Positions 20,101 to 32,357 of a DNA stretch of 64,000 nucleotides are shown piece after piece. Origin of the DNA: Sorghum bicolor (taxonomy: Eukaryota; Streptophyta; Magnoliopsida; Poales; Poaceae). The first letter of the stretch is position 1; every line of letters starts with the position of its first letter. A program made the position numbers and the translations under genes. The stretch spans positions 24,204,066 through 24,268,065 of the forward strand of contig NC_012872.2 in the NCBI RefSeq assembly GCF_000003195.3, in the 5' to 3' direction. Under the pieces are notes generated by a model. It searched no databases and was not told where the DNA came from. It saw nothing but the letters and a program-made list of their open reading frames with translations.

Positions 20101-23100
20101 TTAGTCCGCATCGCGGTCCTCACCGCCCTCGCCTGCGCCTGAGCTAGTCTCAGGGGGAAGTACCTCGGGCTCAAATAGCTTGGCCAGCCTCTCCCCAGGA
20201 ACCTCCGCATCGTCGATCAAGGCGTGGAGCCTCTCCTCATTCTCCGCGTTGGTCTTGGAGATGTCGGTAACAAAGCCATGAGACACCACCTCCATATCGT
20301 AGGAAAAGCCCGAGCAAACAACCACCATTGCCTGCTTCACCCCGACCTGGAGAGCGTCACGCACCCGATCTCTCAGCGTCGCGCCTAAGTAGCATAGCTG
20401 ATCGACCAGCGCATCGCCTCGAGCCTCCTCCTTCGACTCGTGCATGGGCTCAACTTCCCAAGAGGTCGAGAGATCGCTTATCGCCGTCCGCAGTCGACGG
20501 TTCAAAACAACCTCCCCCTTGAGCTGGGCCTAGACGTTGCGAGCCTCAACTTGGGCGGCCAAGAGCTCGTCTTTAAGCCCTGTGAATGCCAACGCAAAAA
20601 ACTTTAGATAAAACCGAGCACACCTCGATAAGAAATCCGACAATAGAAGCGTACCACGGACACTCTCCTCCAGGGCCATATTCTCGCCAACTATTTTGGT
20701 GTTGGCCCTCTCGACCTCTCTGTTGGAGCGTGCCAGCTCAGTGTTGGCAACACGAAGATCCTCGATCACCTTACTAGCCTGAGCAATGGCCCCATTCTTC
20801 TCCAATAGTTCTCCCTTCAGACGGTCGATGTCGTCAGAGAGCCTGCGGGACCGAGCCCGCTCCGCCTCAAGGTCTTCGAGGGCCTTCTTCTTGGCTTCCT
20901 CCGCGGCGCCCCTGGCGATCTCGCCATTCACATGCTCCACCTTCATCCTCTAGAAGGATTCACGAAGGGAGTCTAAGTCAGTCTTGAGGAGGCCTTTCTC
21001 CTTGTCCAGATCAGCAACGACGTTCTTGTAGGACAGGGCCTCCTCCCGGGCTTTGGACGCAGCCTCCTCGACCGTCAGAGCCCGCTCCCTCAGCAGCATG
21101 TCCTCTTCCACAGCCTTCTTTGAGGCCTCTTGAGCCTCGGCCAGGGCAGCCTCCCTCTCCTTCTTCTCCTCCTCGAGCGCCAAGAGATCTTTATAGGCTT
21201 TGAGGAGTTTCTCCTATGACTCCAGGAGTTAGTCTTTGAGGAGGGGGAGCTGCTCCCAGCCGCCCCTCGTGGCATGAATAAAGCTTGACTTGATACGGGA
21301 GGTCTCTTTCAGGTCCTGTGAATCGATGATCGAACAGTTAGAACCCAAAACCAACAAGTTCCCTAAAGAATGAAAGACTAGGGGACTTACAAAGTAAGCT
21401 GGCCCAAGCCCGTTGTTTACAACGTCCGACAGGAGCCTCACCACGTGCTTCATCCAGAGGCGGAGCTCCTCAACGTGCTCCCACTTCTCAGCCTCCTTCC
21501 GATCGTCCAGGAAAATGTTGGGCTCAGATGGATCAGTGGAAGCCTGGATGCGGATCCGATCGGGGCACCAGTTCTCCATCTCTTGGTCAGCCCATGGCTT
21601 GACGCCGTGAATGAGGTTCTCGACGGTCTCGAGGGACCCCCCGTGGCGTAGAAACAAGTCAATGAGGGAGGGGAACCGCCCGTCATCGTCCACCGTCTTC
21701 CAGGTGCCATCTTTACTACCCGACGTCCCAGCCTCATCCTCCTCGGCGAGAATGCGTTCCTCCCATGCCCGACGCTCCTGGAGGAACCCTGGGGCGATTC
21801 TGTCCATGCCGTAGATCGTCCTCCTGATCTCCGACTCGGGGTCGACGGGGGTGCGCATCATGCAGGCAAGCGCCACCACACCGTCCGCCCGCCCCGACTC
21901 TGCCGGGATCGCGGCGGGCGCCCCTGGACGGAGCCACGCTGGGGTTGGAGGGCCAAAAACTGACAAACCCTCTTCCTGGTCTCCGGGCTCTTGCGGCGCC
22001 GGTGATACTGGTTGGGGCGGACTGTGAGGAGGGGGCTCGAGTGGTCCTTCTTCTTGGCGCCCCTGCTGCTGCTGCTGTTGCTCCTCGAGCTCCTGCGGCT
22101 CTTGTCGGTAGTCCAGCTCCTGCAGCTGCCACCGCGTCTCCTGCTCGCACTCCTCCTCTTCTTTCTTCTTCTGCTGCTCGATGGAACGAAGCCCGGCAGG
22201 CCAGGGCATCCGTCCCACGACGAGAGAAGTCTGGGCCTCCTGGTCCATAGGATGGGCATCCTTTGAGGTCCCGTTGCCGCCAGAACCATCACTAATGGTA
22301 ATGGGATCCCCCTCGACCCCCGATCGTGGAGGCTCGGGGGCTCCTTCCTGCCCTTGGGACCGGGGGGCCTCAGTTTGTTCTGGTGATGACGGGGTAGGAT
22401 CACCCGCCGGGGGACGAGGTGGGGCGCTCTCGGTGCCGGTCGGCAGCTGAGGGTCGGAGGAACCTATAAAACGAAAAACAAAGGTCAGCTGCTATAATGA
22501 CCAACGTAAGGACGACACGAATCCCATGAATAAGTTGCTAACCTGAGTCCTTGGAAGCCGCTCCCACCTTGAGCCGTTTTGCCATCGAAGGCTGGGCCTG
22601 CTCAAGTGTCCGCTTCAACCTGAGGAAAGAGGAATAGGCATAAAGAAGACCCTTATACGAGAACACGCGAAGAATCAGGAAAATAAGAACCACAGCGTCG
22701 AAGGACTTACCCCACAGGGAGAACGGCTCGCCTACCGGTACCTCGACCGATGGGCCTCGAACCACCCCTCGCTAAGGCCCCGGACCCCTCGAGGGCAGGC
22801 GCTGGCCTTGGCCCAGTAAATTCCGCCTGGCGGGCGCCAGGACTGGCGCTCCTGCGGCCGGTCTCTCCCTTCTTGGAGGCCGCGGCGTGGCCGCGGGTCA
22901 GCGGCCCCGACGCTTGGAGCGTAACTTGACCCCCCGCCTTTGGTGCAGGGGGAGGTTGGGGACGCGGGGCGGCCTGACTGGTCGCAAGCGCAGGATGGGT
23001 GTCGGCACGGGGACGGTGAGATCCGCTCGGCCCCTCCTTTGGCACTCCCATCCGCGGGGCATCAACGTCGCCTTGAGATGGACCCTCGAGGATCTGGTCG

Positions 23101-24385
23101 AGGCGAGATGCCATCCCCTCAGAATCATCGCTGTCGTCATCACCGTCCCCGCCATCACCTTCACTGGGGGATTCTTCTTCAGGCTTCCCCCTCTGCCTGG
23201 ATTTGGCTCGACGCGCCTCTAGCGCCTGACGGTCGAGATTCTTCTTCCTTTTTGCTTTCTTCTCAGAGTCCTTGGCGGACTTCAGTTTCTCGGCGGACTG
23301 GCGCCGTTTGTCACGGTCGGCCTCGTCCTCCTTTACCGGAGGCCTCGAGGACCGGACATCAATCCGCCCCTACCAGAACAAATATAGGCTTTAAAAAAAA
23401 GGGGGATCGAAAGAAATCTAGAATTAGAGCTGTGTACGAGAAAAGAGCATACCAGATCGATTGAGCCCGCATCAGGCCTCATGGGGAAGCCGTTAACATG
23501 CTCCGGCTTAAAATCACCGGCGTTGGCCGCCCTGACCCGGGCCGCGACCTCATCGTCCGCCAGAGCCTCGTTAGACATCCGACATGCCTCGAGGTCCCGG
23601 GACGAGACGCCTGGGCCCATCTCGTCCATCCTCAGTGGACGAGACATGAATGGGAGAACCCGTCGACGATGAACGGCTGAGAGGACAAGAGCGGCGGACA
23701 GGCCCTCCAAGCGAAGCTTCTTCAAGGCGTCGAGGAGGGGGTCGAGCCGTGACTGATGAGCTTGGACGACGCCGTATGTCCAGTCCGTTGGACGCTCCAT
23801 GATCAGGCGACCGGTGTAAGCGGGTAGGAGATCGTCGTCGTTCCACAGATAAAACCACTAGGAGTCCCAGCCGGCGTGGTTAGTCGACAATACCACAAGG
23901 ATGTACTCGCGTGGCCTCTCTGTCTTCCCCGTCTTCAGCACGAGGTTGAGGAATCCCGCCCTCACAGGCTTCCTGACACCGGTGGTCCCAGTGGGGGCGT
24001 TGAAAAGCTCGCCCCTATAGAGGTGGAGCCACAGCTCCCAGTGGGGCATCATCCCCAGATAGCCCTCACACACCGCGGCGAAGACCGCCGCGACGGTGAT
24101 GGCGTTTGGGGAGAAGTGCTGGAGCTCCACCCCATAATGGAAGCAGAGCGCCCGCATGAAGCGGCTTGGAGGAGTGCCCAGGCCATGGCGGTGGAACTTG
24201 GCAAACGACACCACGTAGCCCTTGGGCGGCAGGGTCTCCCTGTGGTCCGCTGGCGCCGCGATCCACTCCGGCGACGACAGCGAGGTGCGGTGGCGCAGGA
24301 GTCCCTCCCTCTCAAGCTCTAGCAACCGGCGCTCCATCATCGACGACGGGCGCCAGTCATCGGCGGCGACGAGTCTCACAGGCAT
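20101..24385 (-). pseudogene. Tat: six-exon antisense gene, putative gypsy-type transposon domain plus coiled coil
   Basis: Exons on the minus strand: 24385-23453, 23369-22711, 22619-22543, 22463-21391, 21315-20655, 20579-20101. All five introns are 75-91 nt with GT-AG ends, and the exon phases fit so that the sum is 1294 codons. Exon 1 (MPVRLVAADDW; FHRHGLGTPPSRFMRALC; GYLGMMPHWELWLHLYRG) matches the Pfam family called putative gypsy type transposon (PF04195). Exon 2 is basic then acidic and Pro-rich, with KKAKRKK as a likely nuclear signal. Exon 4 has a Gln/Glu-rich stretch. Exons 5-6 are a long coiled coil. Stops occur in exon 1 (23858-23860), in exon 5 (21229, about 21214 and 20950) and in exon 6 (20530), so this copy is dead. 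Function in the family is unknown. The ATG at 24538 is rejected because it overlaps the TATA box. Confidence 0.78.
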
Positions 24386-24523
24386 CTTGGCCGGAAGGAT
24401 GGCGGGTTCGCTACTGCTCGAGGGGGTGCGCGCGCGCGTAAGATGGTAAGAGAACTCAGATTGCAAGAGAGCAAAGGCAAAGAGGGCGGAAGGCGGAAGG
24501 AACAATGCCGGTGATGCAACGGG

Positions 24524-24532
24524 ATATTTATA
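24524..24532 (-). promoter_or_regulatory. TATA box of the Tat antisense gene
   Basis: TATAAATAT on the minus strand, about 140 nt upstream of the ATG at 24385, which leaves a leader of roughly 110 nt. It indicates that the antisense gene has its own promoter inside the retrotransposon. Confidence 0.65.
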
Positions 24533-24538
24533 GGCCAC

Positions 24539-25316
24539 GGTCCACCAACGGACAGATCCGATAAAAGAGGTGACCCCCCCATAAATGCGCCGCCTAACGG
24601 TCCTTTTTCCTCCTCACAGACGGGGCGCTCCGAATTCTACACCGGTACAGTGCTGCAACGTCTCTCGCTTGAAAAGACGCGCCCAACGGGCAGAAAGGCG
24701 AATCGCCACGACCTCTAACTTCCCTTGTAAGCCAAGGAACGCACCCACAGAAGCCTCGAGAGGTCGTAGGCTGGCCCACCAGAAGGGTTCGACAGCCGAT
24801 CTCGAGCGCCAGAGTCAGGGATGCCCGGCGAGTGGTCGAAAACCGAGGCCCGCCTCGAGAACTCGCTGGGGATGTCCGAGGTAGGGTCGAGACAGCCGAG
24901 AGGAATCCCCCCGATTGGAGGCATCGAGCCGCTGTACTCTATCGAACGAGTCTAGTATCCCCGATCACGTCGACCCCGCTTTATAAGAACGCCTCCGGGC
25001 TACAGCCGATCCCCTCGAAAGGGGCACAGGTTCTCACTTGGACTACCCGTTAGGAACTCAATTTGGGGTGGATGACGCTCGCTCTATCGAGAGTATGTCG
25101 AAACCCCCACGCAAAGCGAGCCGATCAGAATCTTCCACCACTGGTGTTGATAGTGTTTCTGAAAATTAGGCAACATAACCCTCGGAGGAGTCACAAACTC
25201 CTCCAAGGGCTCGGGGGCTACCCCCGAGGGGTCCCTCGCGCGCCCCCATGGAAATTCGACCACAAAATGAAGTCTCCACTTGAGCGCCAGTGCTCAAATA
25301 GAGACTCGGGGGCTAC
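24539..25316 (+). other. Tat spacer upstream of the antisense gene, with polypurine tract
   Basis: About 780 bp, GC-rich, no supported ORF. It should hold upstream promoter elements of the antisense gene. It ends with the polypurine tract ACTCGGGGGCTAC (25304-25316) next to the LTR; a second copy of the GGGGGCTAC core occurs near 25211-25222. Confidence 0.6.
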
Positions 25317-26352
25317 TGTCGAGGATACCAGTATGGGGTATCCCAACTGATGTACATAACGAGATCGTCCGTACGAAAGTCGAGATCCCCAACTCGACGC
25401 TCAACGCAATCACGCGTATAATCATCCACGACCTCAGCCTCGAAGACGGAAAGGGCGTCGAGCGAATCAAGCAGGGCTCGAGCGCCAACTACCGTCGAAT
25501 ACAGAAACGAGCTCGAGCGAATCGGCGAGCATCGAGCGCAAGGGCGCCGCCCGCCGCCTGACATGCGCACGGGAGCCAGAGCATTTAATGCGCCTGTCGC
25601 ATTCCCACCTAACACGCCAGTCACGGGAAGCGTGATAGGGAACAGGCATCCATCTCGTCATTCTTTTTGCAGCCTTCCCCACCAAACGACCCAGAGCGTG
25701 TCAGGACGCAGGAAGCAGGGATGGAACGTCTAGTCAGGACCCCCTCAAGACGCCAAAAGTCAATACTCTGGATAGCCAGGCGCTACAGGGCGTCCGACCC
25801 TCGACCGGACATGTTTCCTTTCTGGAGAAGGGTTGGGCGTCGACTGATGGCACTGCCACCACTCTGACGTACCAGCCGCCGTGACGTACAGGTGTGCAAC
25901 GGACAAACCGGTCCAAGACGGCGTACAGAGCGGGATATAAGGGCACGCGTAATCATCATCAAGCTACCGGGACGGGATGGCTCGAGACCACACCGGTACG
26001 GAAGCCTCGAGTAGGTCAGCGCGCCATGCCTCTATCGACCCCTAGTCTGTCACCTATATATGTACCCTAGGTCTCTCCTTGGAATTATAAAAGGGGGGCC
26101 CGGGAGTGATCACAAAAAAAACACCACACTCATACGCAGTAGAATTCCCACACTCCATACCACGCTTGTATTCGCCCCTGTACAAGCACTTAGGTGCAAA
26201 ATAATACAAACTCTCCCCCCCACTGGACGTAGGGCCTTCTCTTGCCCGAACTAGGATAAATCCTTATGTCTTTTTGCATCACCATCTGGGCAAGGGAAGC
26301 ACGCAAACAAATTCACTCGTTGGTGTGACCCCCCGTAGGGAAAACACAGACA
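25317..26352 (+). repeat. Tat 3' LTR
   Basis: 1036 bp from TGTCGAGGATACC to AAAACACAGACA. TATAAAAGG lies at 26086-26093. A second, solo copy of this LTR is at 49397-50427. Confidence 0.9.
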
Positions 26353-27027
26353 CTTGTCAAATAAATCACAGCGATAATGTTTGGGGACAAATCTTGCTCT
26401 CAGTTCTCTCTTCATTTCAGCCCATGAACGAACATCACCTTGACCAACTTCTTCTCTTTCATTCAACATTTGCTCCCACCAGATTAGAGCATACCCATCA
26501 AACTCTAGAGCAGCCATGGCAACCCTCTTTCTCTCAGAATATTTATGCACACGAAAAATTTTATCCACCTTCAACTCTCATGTAAGATATGCTTCAGGAT
26601 CAGATCCTCCTTCAAACTGGGGCATGGTGAATTTTAACTTGCCAACCCTCTCTTCATTGTGCTGATTACGCCTACAATTTCTTCGGTGACGACGTTCATC
26701 ATAATGGGGATGCTCATCCTCTTCTTCTTCATCCTCTTCCTCAGTTTCACTTTCTTCCAATCCGATACCTCTCCCATGTCCATGACCAGCACCTCTACCA
26801 CCATGATCACGTCGTGGAAAAGGAGGTCTTCTTGCATTGGCAGCAGCTCGCTCTCTACGCTGTTCCCTTGCATGACAAGCAGCTTCTCCTTCGCTTTCTT
26901 CAACTTCATCATCATGGTGACTGCCATTTGCATTATCATGAGGATGAATTTGCAACCGGTTCATGAGTGCTTGAACATTGTTTGTTAGCATCTCCATGCT
27001 TTGTTTCATCTCATTGAATTGTGCCAT
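26353..27027 (-). pseudogene. CV: Ty3/gypsy gag, N-terminal part, broken
   Basis: Minus-strand frame from ATG 27027 (MAQFNEMKQSMEML, predicted helical). A His/Arg-rich and Gly-Arg stretch follows, then a strongly acidic run (EETEEEDEEEEDE-like), then the start of the Retrotrans_gag domain (KLKFTMPQFEGGSDPEAYLT). A TGA at about 26575-26577 replaces the Trp normally found next, after which the gag domain continues (KVDKIFRVHKYSE; WWEQML; RARFVPKHYR) until the Tat LTR cuts it at 26352. Gag forms the particle that packages element RNA. Confidence 0.82.
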
Positions 27028-27965
27028 GGTGACACAATCATCAATCTCCGGATGCTTAGACGTCTTGCTGTAAAAAAATTAGTGAAGGCAAAGCAACAAT
27101 ATTTGTAGAATAGGGAATTATATGTGGAATCTCACAATCTCACCTCTCTTACCAACCGAAGCTCATGTGAGTTCCCCGTAGATTACAACGGCCAATGCGA
27201 GGTGGTAACAAAGAATGATGGTTGGGAGAATCCAAGATCAGTATTTTCCTATGACGGTGGGTTATTTGTGGAGCTTGGTGGGGATATATTTCACAAGGAA
27301 TGCAGTCTGAATTCTTGATATTGTAAAGTTAAACCACAATCCAAACTAGAAGTTCAATGCCTAGTGCTGACCACAAGATATGAGTGATGTAAATAGATCA
27401 AACACACACGCAAAGATAATTCAGATTTGATGCAAACAAGGAGTATGCCTAGGATGCAAGTGTTGCAATCAAACCCAAGCAAAATTTTGCACCAAAGATG
27501 GATAATGACTGATTGTGTGACTTGATATAAAATTCAGAACTTGAGCACATAAACAGAGTGAACTTTCTACTCTTTCTTCACAACTTTTCTTCCTCAACTC
27601 TCCTTTTTTTCACTTTCCTTTTTTTGATACTTTTTATATTACTAAGAACAAGAGCAGATATATCACTTGCACACACTTTTTGACAACCGTCAGCGTTCTT
27701 GATAGGCTCAAAGTTTACGCGAAGGATGATACCGGTTTTAGATTTTCTTTACGGATTTGTAGATATAAAAGCGGCACAAAGGACACACAAAGGATATGAT
27801 AATTAGCAACTAAACAAAACTCTAATGGACTGAAACTTAACCAAACTCACAAGAAAAACAGATTGAAACAAAGGGCTAATGTAATTTTTTATGGCTTTTT
27901 GGTGGATAGGACGAACAAGATATATATATGTAGCTAAAGTTAAAAATCATACCGTGGAAACTTGA
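27028..27965 (-). other. CV leader
   Basis: About 940 bp between primer site and gag, AT-rich, with no ORF I can support. Confidence 0.5.
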
Positions 27966-27977
27966 GCTTTGATACCA
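27966..27977 (-). promoter_or_regulatory. CV primer binding site (tRNA-Met type)
   Basis: TGGTATCAAAGC on the minus strand, one base off the canonical TGGTATCAGAGC complementary to initiator tRNA-Met, two bases inside the LTR end at 27980. Confidence 0.75.
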
Positions 27978-27979
27978 GA

Positions 27980-29118
27980 TGGTGAGGTCGTTGTCCCGAT
28001 CTTCACGACGTAGGATTACTAGCTGAAGATCAGCCGATAACTTGCTGCAAGCAGCGATGATAACTAGTGCAACCTGACGACACGCACAAGGAGCCAACCA
28101 CCGTCTCTATACGGCAGCCTGAACCAAAGATTCGCCCAACCACACTGTCAAAGAACCAACCTACGCAACCTGAACTCGAGGATCAGGAGCACGGATCAGG
28201 TGCCGATGACGCGGCCGCTTCTGTAATCTCCACGAAGGAAAAACACAAGAGCAAAGGGGTAGAGATCTCTCTCTGAATTTGTTAGCGCACAGCTGAACAA
28301 AGTGGTTTGTATTCTCAATATCATAAGTCTGAGATAACAATGAGTCTAGGGGGTATTTATACTAGCAACAGCCCTGCTAGATAGGTGGAAAGTCGAAACA
28401 AAATAGTTAATACGAACTGTGTGAAAGGGCCTCCTCGAGATGCCTTCGTGGAGAGTTTCTGCGTGGTCGTTTTGTCTTCTGTGCAGTCTTCAATGTCTTA
28501 GCCATAACTCCTTTTTGATAACTCCAAATGACGTGCGGTTTGTTGCAACGGAAAGTTAACTTGATAAGCTTTCACTCCATGTGCAGCATGTACCACGAAA
28601 CCTAGTAGATTGGTACAGTTTTGCACGGCAACTTGAACTTCATGCAGACTGATGACTCGATGACCAGTGTCAACTAAAACAGGTCGGCAGCTTTATTGGC
28701 ATTACCAAACAGGTCGGCACCGATGGAATTAGAAAGTAGACTCGAAGAGCTTTCCAACAAGTGCTCATGGGCCTTCATAGTATCTCGGAAGTTAAAGTTA
28801 CGATCTTTTCTTTCAACTGGTCGGTTCTGTACCGCACTGGTCCGATCTGCCCTTCTTTCAACTGGTCCGTTCTGCACCGTGTTGTTCCAATCCTTGCGGT
28901 CCAAGTCATCTCTCTCCTCGTGTGTATACCTAAGCACAACCAAAGTAGAACACTTAGGTCGTATAATATTCTCATTAACATTATTAGAACTCTCACAAAG
29001 TAGCGTGTTTACCTCTTGTTGTAGCTTCTTGGCTCGGCTACGTGTAATTGCTCCATCAATGGCTTGGGCTGGTGCCGGCGTAGTCGGTGTAGAGGTTGGC
29101 GTGGAATTAGAGGGAGCA
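27980..29118 (-). repeat. CV 5' LTR containing a pol C-terminal tail
   Basis: The inner end is clear (CCTCACCA at 27980 on the minus strand). The outer end is placed at about 29118, where recognisable CACTA tnpA sequence stops and TGCTCCC begins; an end near 28666 was considered. TATAAATA lies at about 28356-28363 (minus). On the minus strand 29118-28674 reads as a Ty3/gypsy polyprotein tail (GAITRSRAKKLQQEVNTLL, then CSTLVVLRYTHEERDD) ending in TAG. Confidence 0.58.
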
Positions 29119-30695
29119 TGCTTGGTTGGGATGTCCTCATCAACATTACTGAAGCCTTTGACAACTCTATTCACCGAGACACTAGCATATCTGGGTGGAA
29201 CTATCGCCCCATGGATTCTTGGTCTCTTCGTAGGGTCGACAGGAGTTACAACACCGACAGCAACTATGACTGTGGCAGTCCCCTGTGGAATGTGCAGCTC
29301 ACATGTTGTTAGAGGTTCAGTGATGTCGTCCATCGAAGAGTGCAGCCCCATGTCATCTTGAATAGTTGGCATGTCCGTGGAAGCGCAACTGCTTTTCAAC
29401 TGATCGGAGTGGCTAATGTTGACTCCACGCTCTGATGCAGTTTGCCTTTGTAAAGGACTTACTGCCATCTACACTTGCCTTTAGATCTCCTCGTTCATTC
29501 TCTCTTCAAACGCTTTCTCTCACGCTATCACTTTATGAGCCGCTTCGCGTGACTCCATCACCATTGCCTCCAACCTACGCAACCACTCTGCTTCCTCTTC
29601 CTTCTTTCTTTGGCGGCTTCTATAAGACAGTCTATCTTTAGGGAAGCCATGCTCCCATGATACCTCCCCATAGCTTCTTGTTCACCCACCATGTTCAGCA
29701 ATCTCCAGGGTGTATGTCAGCTCATCCTTCTCCCTATTTGGCTGCCAGGTGCCACTTTCAACTAATCCTTGGGCATAGGCCTTTCTGTGTCCCACTCTCT
29801 GGAGTTTTTTGCCGTACACTACCTTTCTGGTCTCTAGGTCCACGGTTCCCCCATGATCGAAGAACCAATACTTGGCGCACTTAGGCCAGTGCAGTGTTTC
29901 TGGTTCGATCCCCCTCTCAAGAATCTCGTGTTCTAGCTTTTGCCACTTAGGAATAGCAGTCCTATAGCTAGCTGAACCCATGTGATGGTGGTATTGCTTT
30001 TGTTTAGCATTTTCCTAATTCTTGATCATCCGTGCCTGACCCTCATCCGAGTTCTTAAACTCTATGAACTCATCCTAAAAAGGCCTCAACTTGACGTAGG
30101 CCTTGTTGGTGAAATCCGGAGTCTGGTCATGTGCAACAAAAGTCTTGTACAGTTTCTTCTTCCGAGCCTGAAATTGTTTGGCCATCTTTTGCATAGCCTG
30201 GATTTTAACCTTCTCCTTCAAAGCTTCATCTTGTGTATCGAGCGTGAAATCTTGAAGGATATCTAGGCAAATCAATTCCTTATCAACATCTAAGACAAAA
30301 CTAATATTAGGGTTATCTTTCTATTGCCTCCATTCATGAGCACTAACTGGGATCCTATCCCTTACAAGGTACCCACAGTGTGCAACAAATTTTTTAGAAT
30401 TTGCCCCAAGTACTTGTCCTGTACCCTCATTGAATTCCGACAGAATGTACCGACCCTCCAACGGCTTCTTCGGGCCTCACACTTTTCTACTCTTCTCAGA
30501 AGTTGTCGCCGATCTAGAGGGCTACACGAACAAGTATAAATATATTAATACAAATGCCGTTCATTTTAATTTCATATATATACATATATACTAGATTGTA
30601 GATAGACCTCATCAAGATTGTCTCCCACAAGTTCTTCATAATCAGCAAAGTAATGACTCCCATCATCTTCGCCTTGGGAATCTAGATTGGCGCAG
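29119..30695 (-). pseudogene. CACTA: tnpA-like gene, middle part, broken
   Basis: Minus-strand coding resembles the second (tnpA-like, Transposase_24 / Ptta-En-Spm) gene of grass CACTA transposons. Recognisable blocks are GRYILSEFNEGTGQV, WPKCAKYWFFDHGG, EKDELTYTLEIAEHGG, an RSRQRKKEEEAEWL helix and MDDITEPLTTCELHIP. The product is thought to bind the subterminal repeats and assist transposition. Stops are seen after SRKV and HEWRQ (exon from about 30520), after KLRPF, after AEHGG and in several later places. Exon 1 is on the far side of AT4 (41106-41164). The 3' end was separated by CV. An intron probably lies at about 30604-30521. Confidence 0.75.
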
Positions 30696-32349
30696 TGTTG
30701 ACGGTCCTTAAATATCAAATATAATCAACAAATAAATAGAGAAAAGGAACCAAATGCAACCGACACCCAGACTTAGGATTTTATTTGACATAATTCCACG
30801 AGTTTTGGTGTTTATATATTTCTGCAGGGGGTTATTAGGAATTATGGAGGAAAGGCCCACACGTCGGGTTTACATAGAGATATTAACGTGCCACGCAATT
30901 ATCCAACATCTAGAAGAGTCCAGAAGCCACGGGACCCAGCCGGAGGCCGAGCGGTCCCGGGGATAGGGTGCCCGCCCTCCCCCCTTGGGCGCCCGCCCTA
31001 GCTCAGCACCCAATCAGACTGAGTCTCGTGGATCATGCTCCACCGACTTAAGGGATTAAGGAAAACCGTGCGATTAAGGTCGGTTTGATCCGACGGCCCA
31101 TATTCATTTGGAGGGACTATATAAGCAGGACCCCTGGCCGCTGGAGGAGAGGACCTCTGAAACCCTAATTCATTCATTCATCTCGGGAGAAGAAGTCTCT
31201 GATCAAGCCCTAGAGCCACCACATCAACTAGATCTCTAGTTTAGCATAGCTACATAGGATTAGAACTAGAAGGAGTCAATCTTCGATTGGTTTCCGGATC
31301 TATCAAGAGGATTCTTGGTAATTCCTCTACTGTTCTTCATTTGTTCATCATTGTTCTTCAATATTATGAATATGACTTTGTTCTACTTCAATATATTGAT
31401 TATGACTTTGCTCTACTTGTTTATATTTGCAATTATATCGTTCTTAGTTTATCATAGTTATATGCTTGGCCTAGTTAGATTGGAATTATACACATGTTTA
31501 GGATGGTATAGCGTTTATCCATGTGTACAATGGGTAAATGATAAGTATTGTGTAGACGTGGTGCCTATACCGTATTTATCTGCGATTGTACCCTATATGC
31601 CGGATCGTGGGGTAGTTCGTGGTGGTGACAGCTCCATTGATTCTTATATAGTCCCCCTCCCGTGTATAGGGCAGGGAGAGCAACATTATTACAGGGGAGT
31701 GATTGCTATGTTTCTCATCTTACATGATAACATCACTATGCATGGGTGTAGTCCTGTCTCGCAATGATTGCCAAGTATAATTGCACTAACTATGATATGC
31801 TAGACATTATAGTTAAGAATAACTTAGGAAATATTCTTGTAGTTCATCCTAATTCCATGCTAATGACTTGATAGAATATCTGTTGAGGTGCTTATCATTA
31901 TTATATGTGGCTAGCTATGCTGATCAGATTAATTATCTTTATCACCATTCATACTTTATCTATATTTTATGTGACATTTATCCCTGTATGAAAGAGATAG
32001 ATAAATGCTCTCTATTACACATGCAATGATAGATACTCAATTCCATATTTCATTCCATAATCAACATTGATGATTAGCAATCCCTTCCCAGTGGTAAAAA
32101 TGTAAATAACGATACCTAGGATACTTCCTGGTTAAAATACTACATCGGTATTAATCTGGGCGCTTGCAGATCTCATTTATTATTCATTCAGAAGAGCAAT
32201 TGCATATTTCAATACCACGTCTCTCATGTCATGCTAGGGATGACAACCTGGTTTAAGTGACATGAGGGATAGGTTTGGCATTTTTGGCGCCGTTATCAGA
32301 ATTAGAAAACTAAGTCTACTTTTGGTAATGAGGTTAAGAATGCCCAACA
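30696..32349 (+). repeat. AT4 5' LTR
   Basis: 1654 bp, TGTTGACGG to GCCCAACA. Sense TATATAAG at 31118-31125 follows GGGCGCCCGCCC-type palindromes (about 30967-31005). A second TATATAAG on the minus strand at 31643-31650, in almost the same GGACTATATAAG context, faces it. Confidence 0.9.
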
Positions 32350-32357
32350 AGCATTTT

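Larger units (their letters stand above)
18566..26352 (+). mobile_element. Tat-type Ty3/gypsy element, 3' part with antisense gene
   Basis: Order on the plus strand: integrase, spacer, a long antisense gene, a further spacer, polypurine tract and 3' LTR. This layout (large extra region with an antisense ORF between pol and the 3' LTR) is known for grass Tat elements such as maize Grande. The left part was cut by LL. The element interrupts the CV gag; right flank CTTGT (26353-26357). Confidence 0.85.
26353..29118 (-). mobile_element. CV: chromovirus-like Ty3/gypsy element, 5' part
   Basis: On the minus strand: LTR (about 29118 to 27980), primer site at 27977-27966, leader, gag. Cut by the Tat element; the rest lies left of the window. 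It is inserted in the CACTA tnpA-like gene. The LTR itself contains a polyprotein C-terminal tail, which suggests a family whose pol frame runs into the 3' LTR, as reported for CRM-type chromoviruses; the clade assignment is tentative. Confidence 0.65.

Noticed and set aside
24385..24538. Upstream ATG (24538) of the Tat antisense gene
   Set aside because: The codons after it are the TATA box itself; the ATG at 24385 fits the promoter distance.
28674..29468. A captured functional CACTA-gypsy fusion gene
   Set aside because: Stops upstream in the tnpA part and the position next to a primer site make an LTR insertion the simpler explanation.
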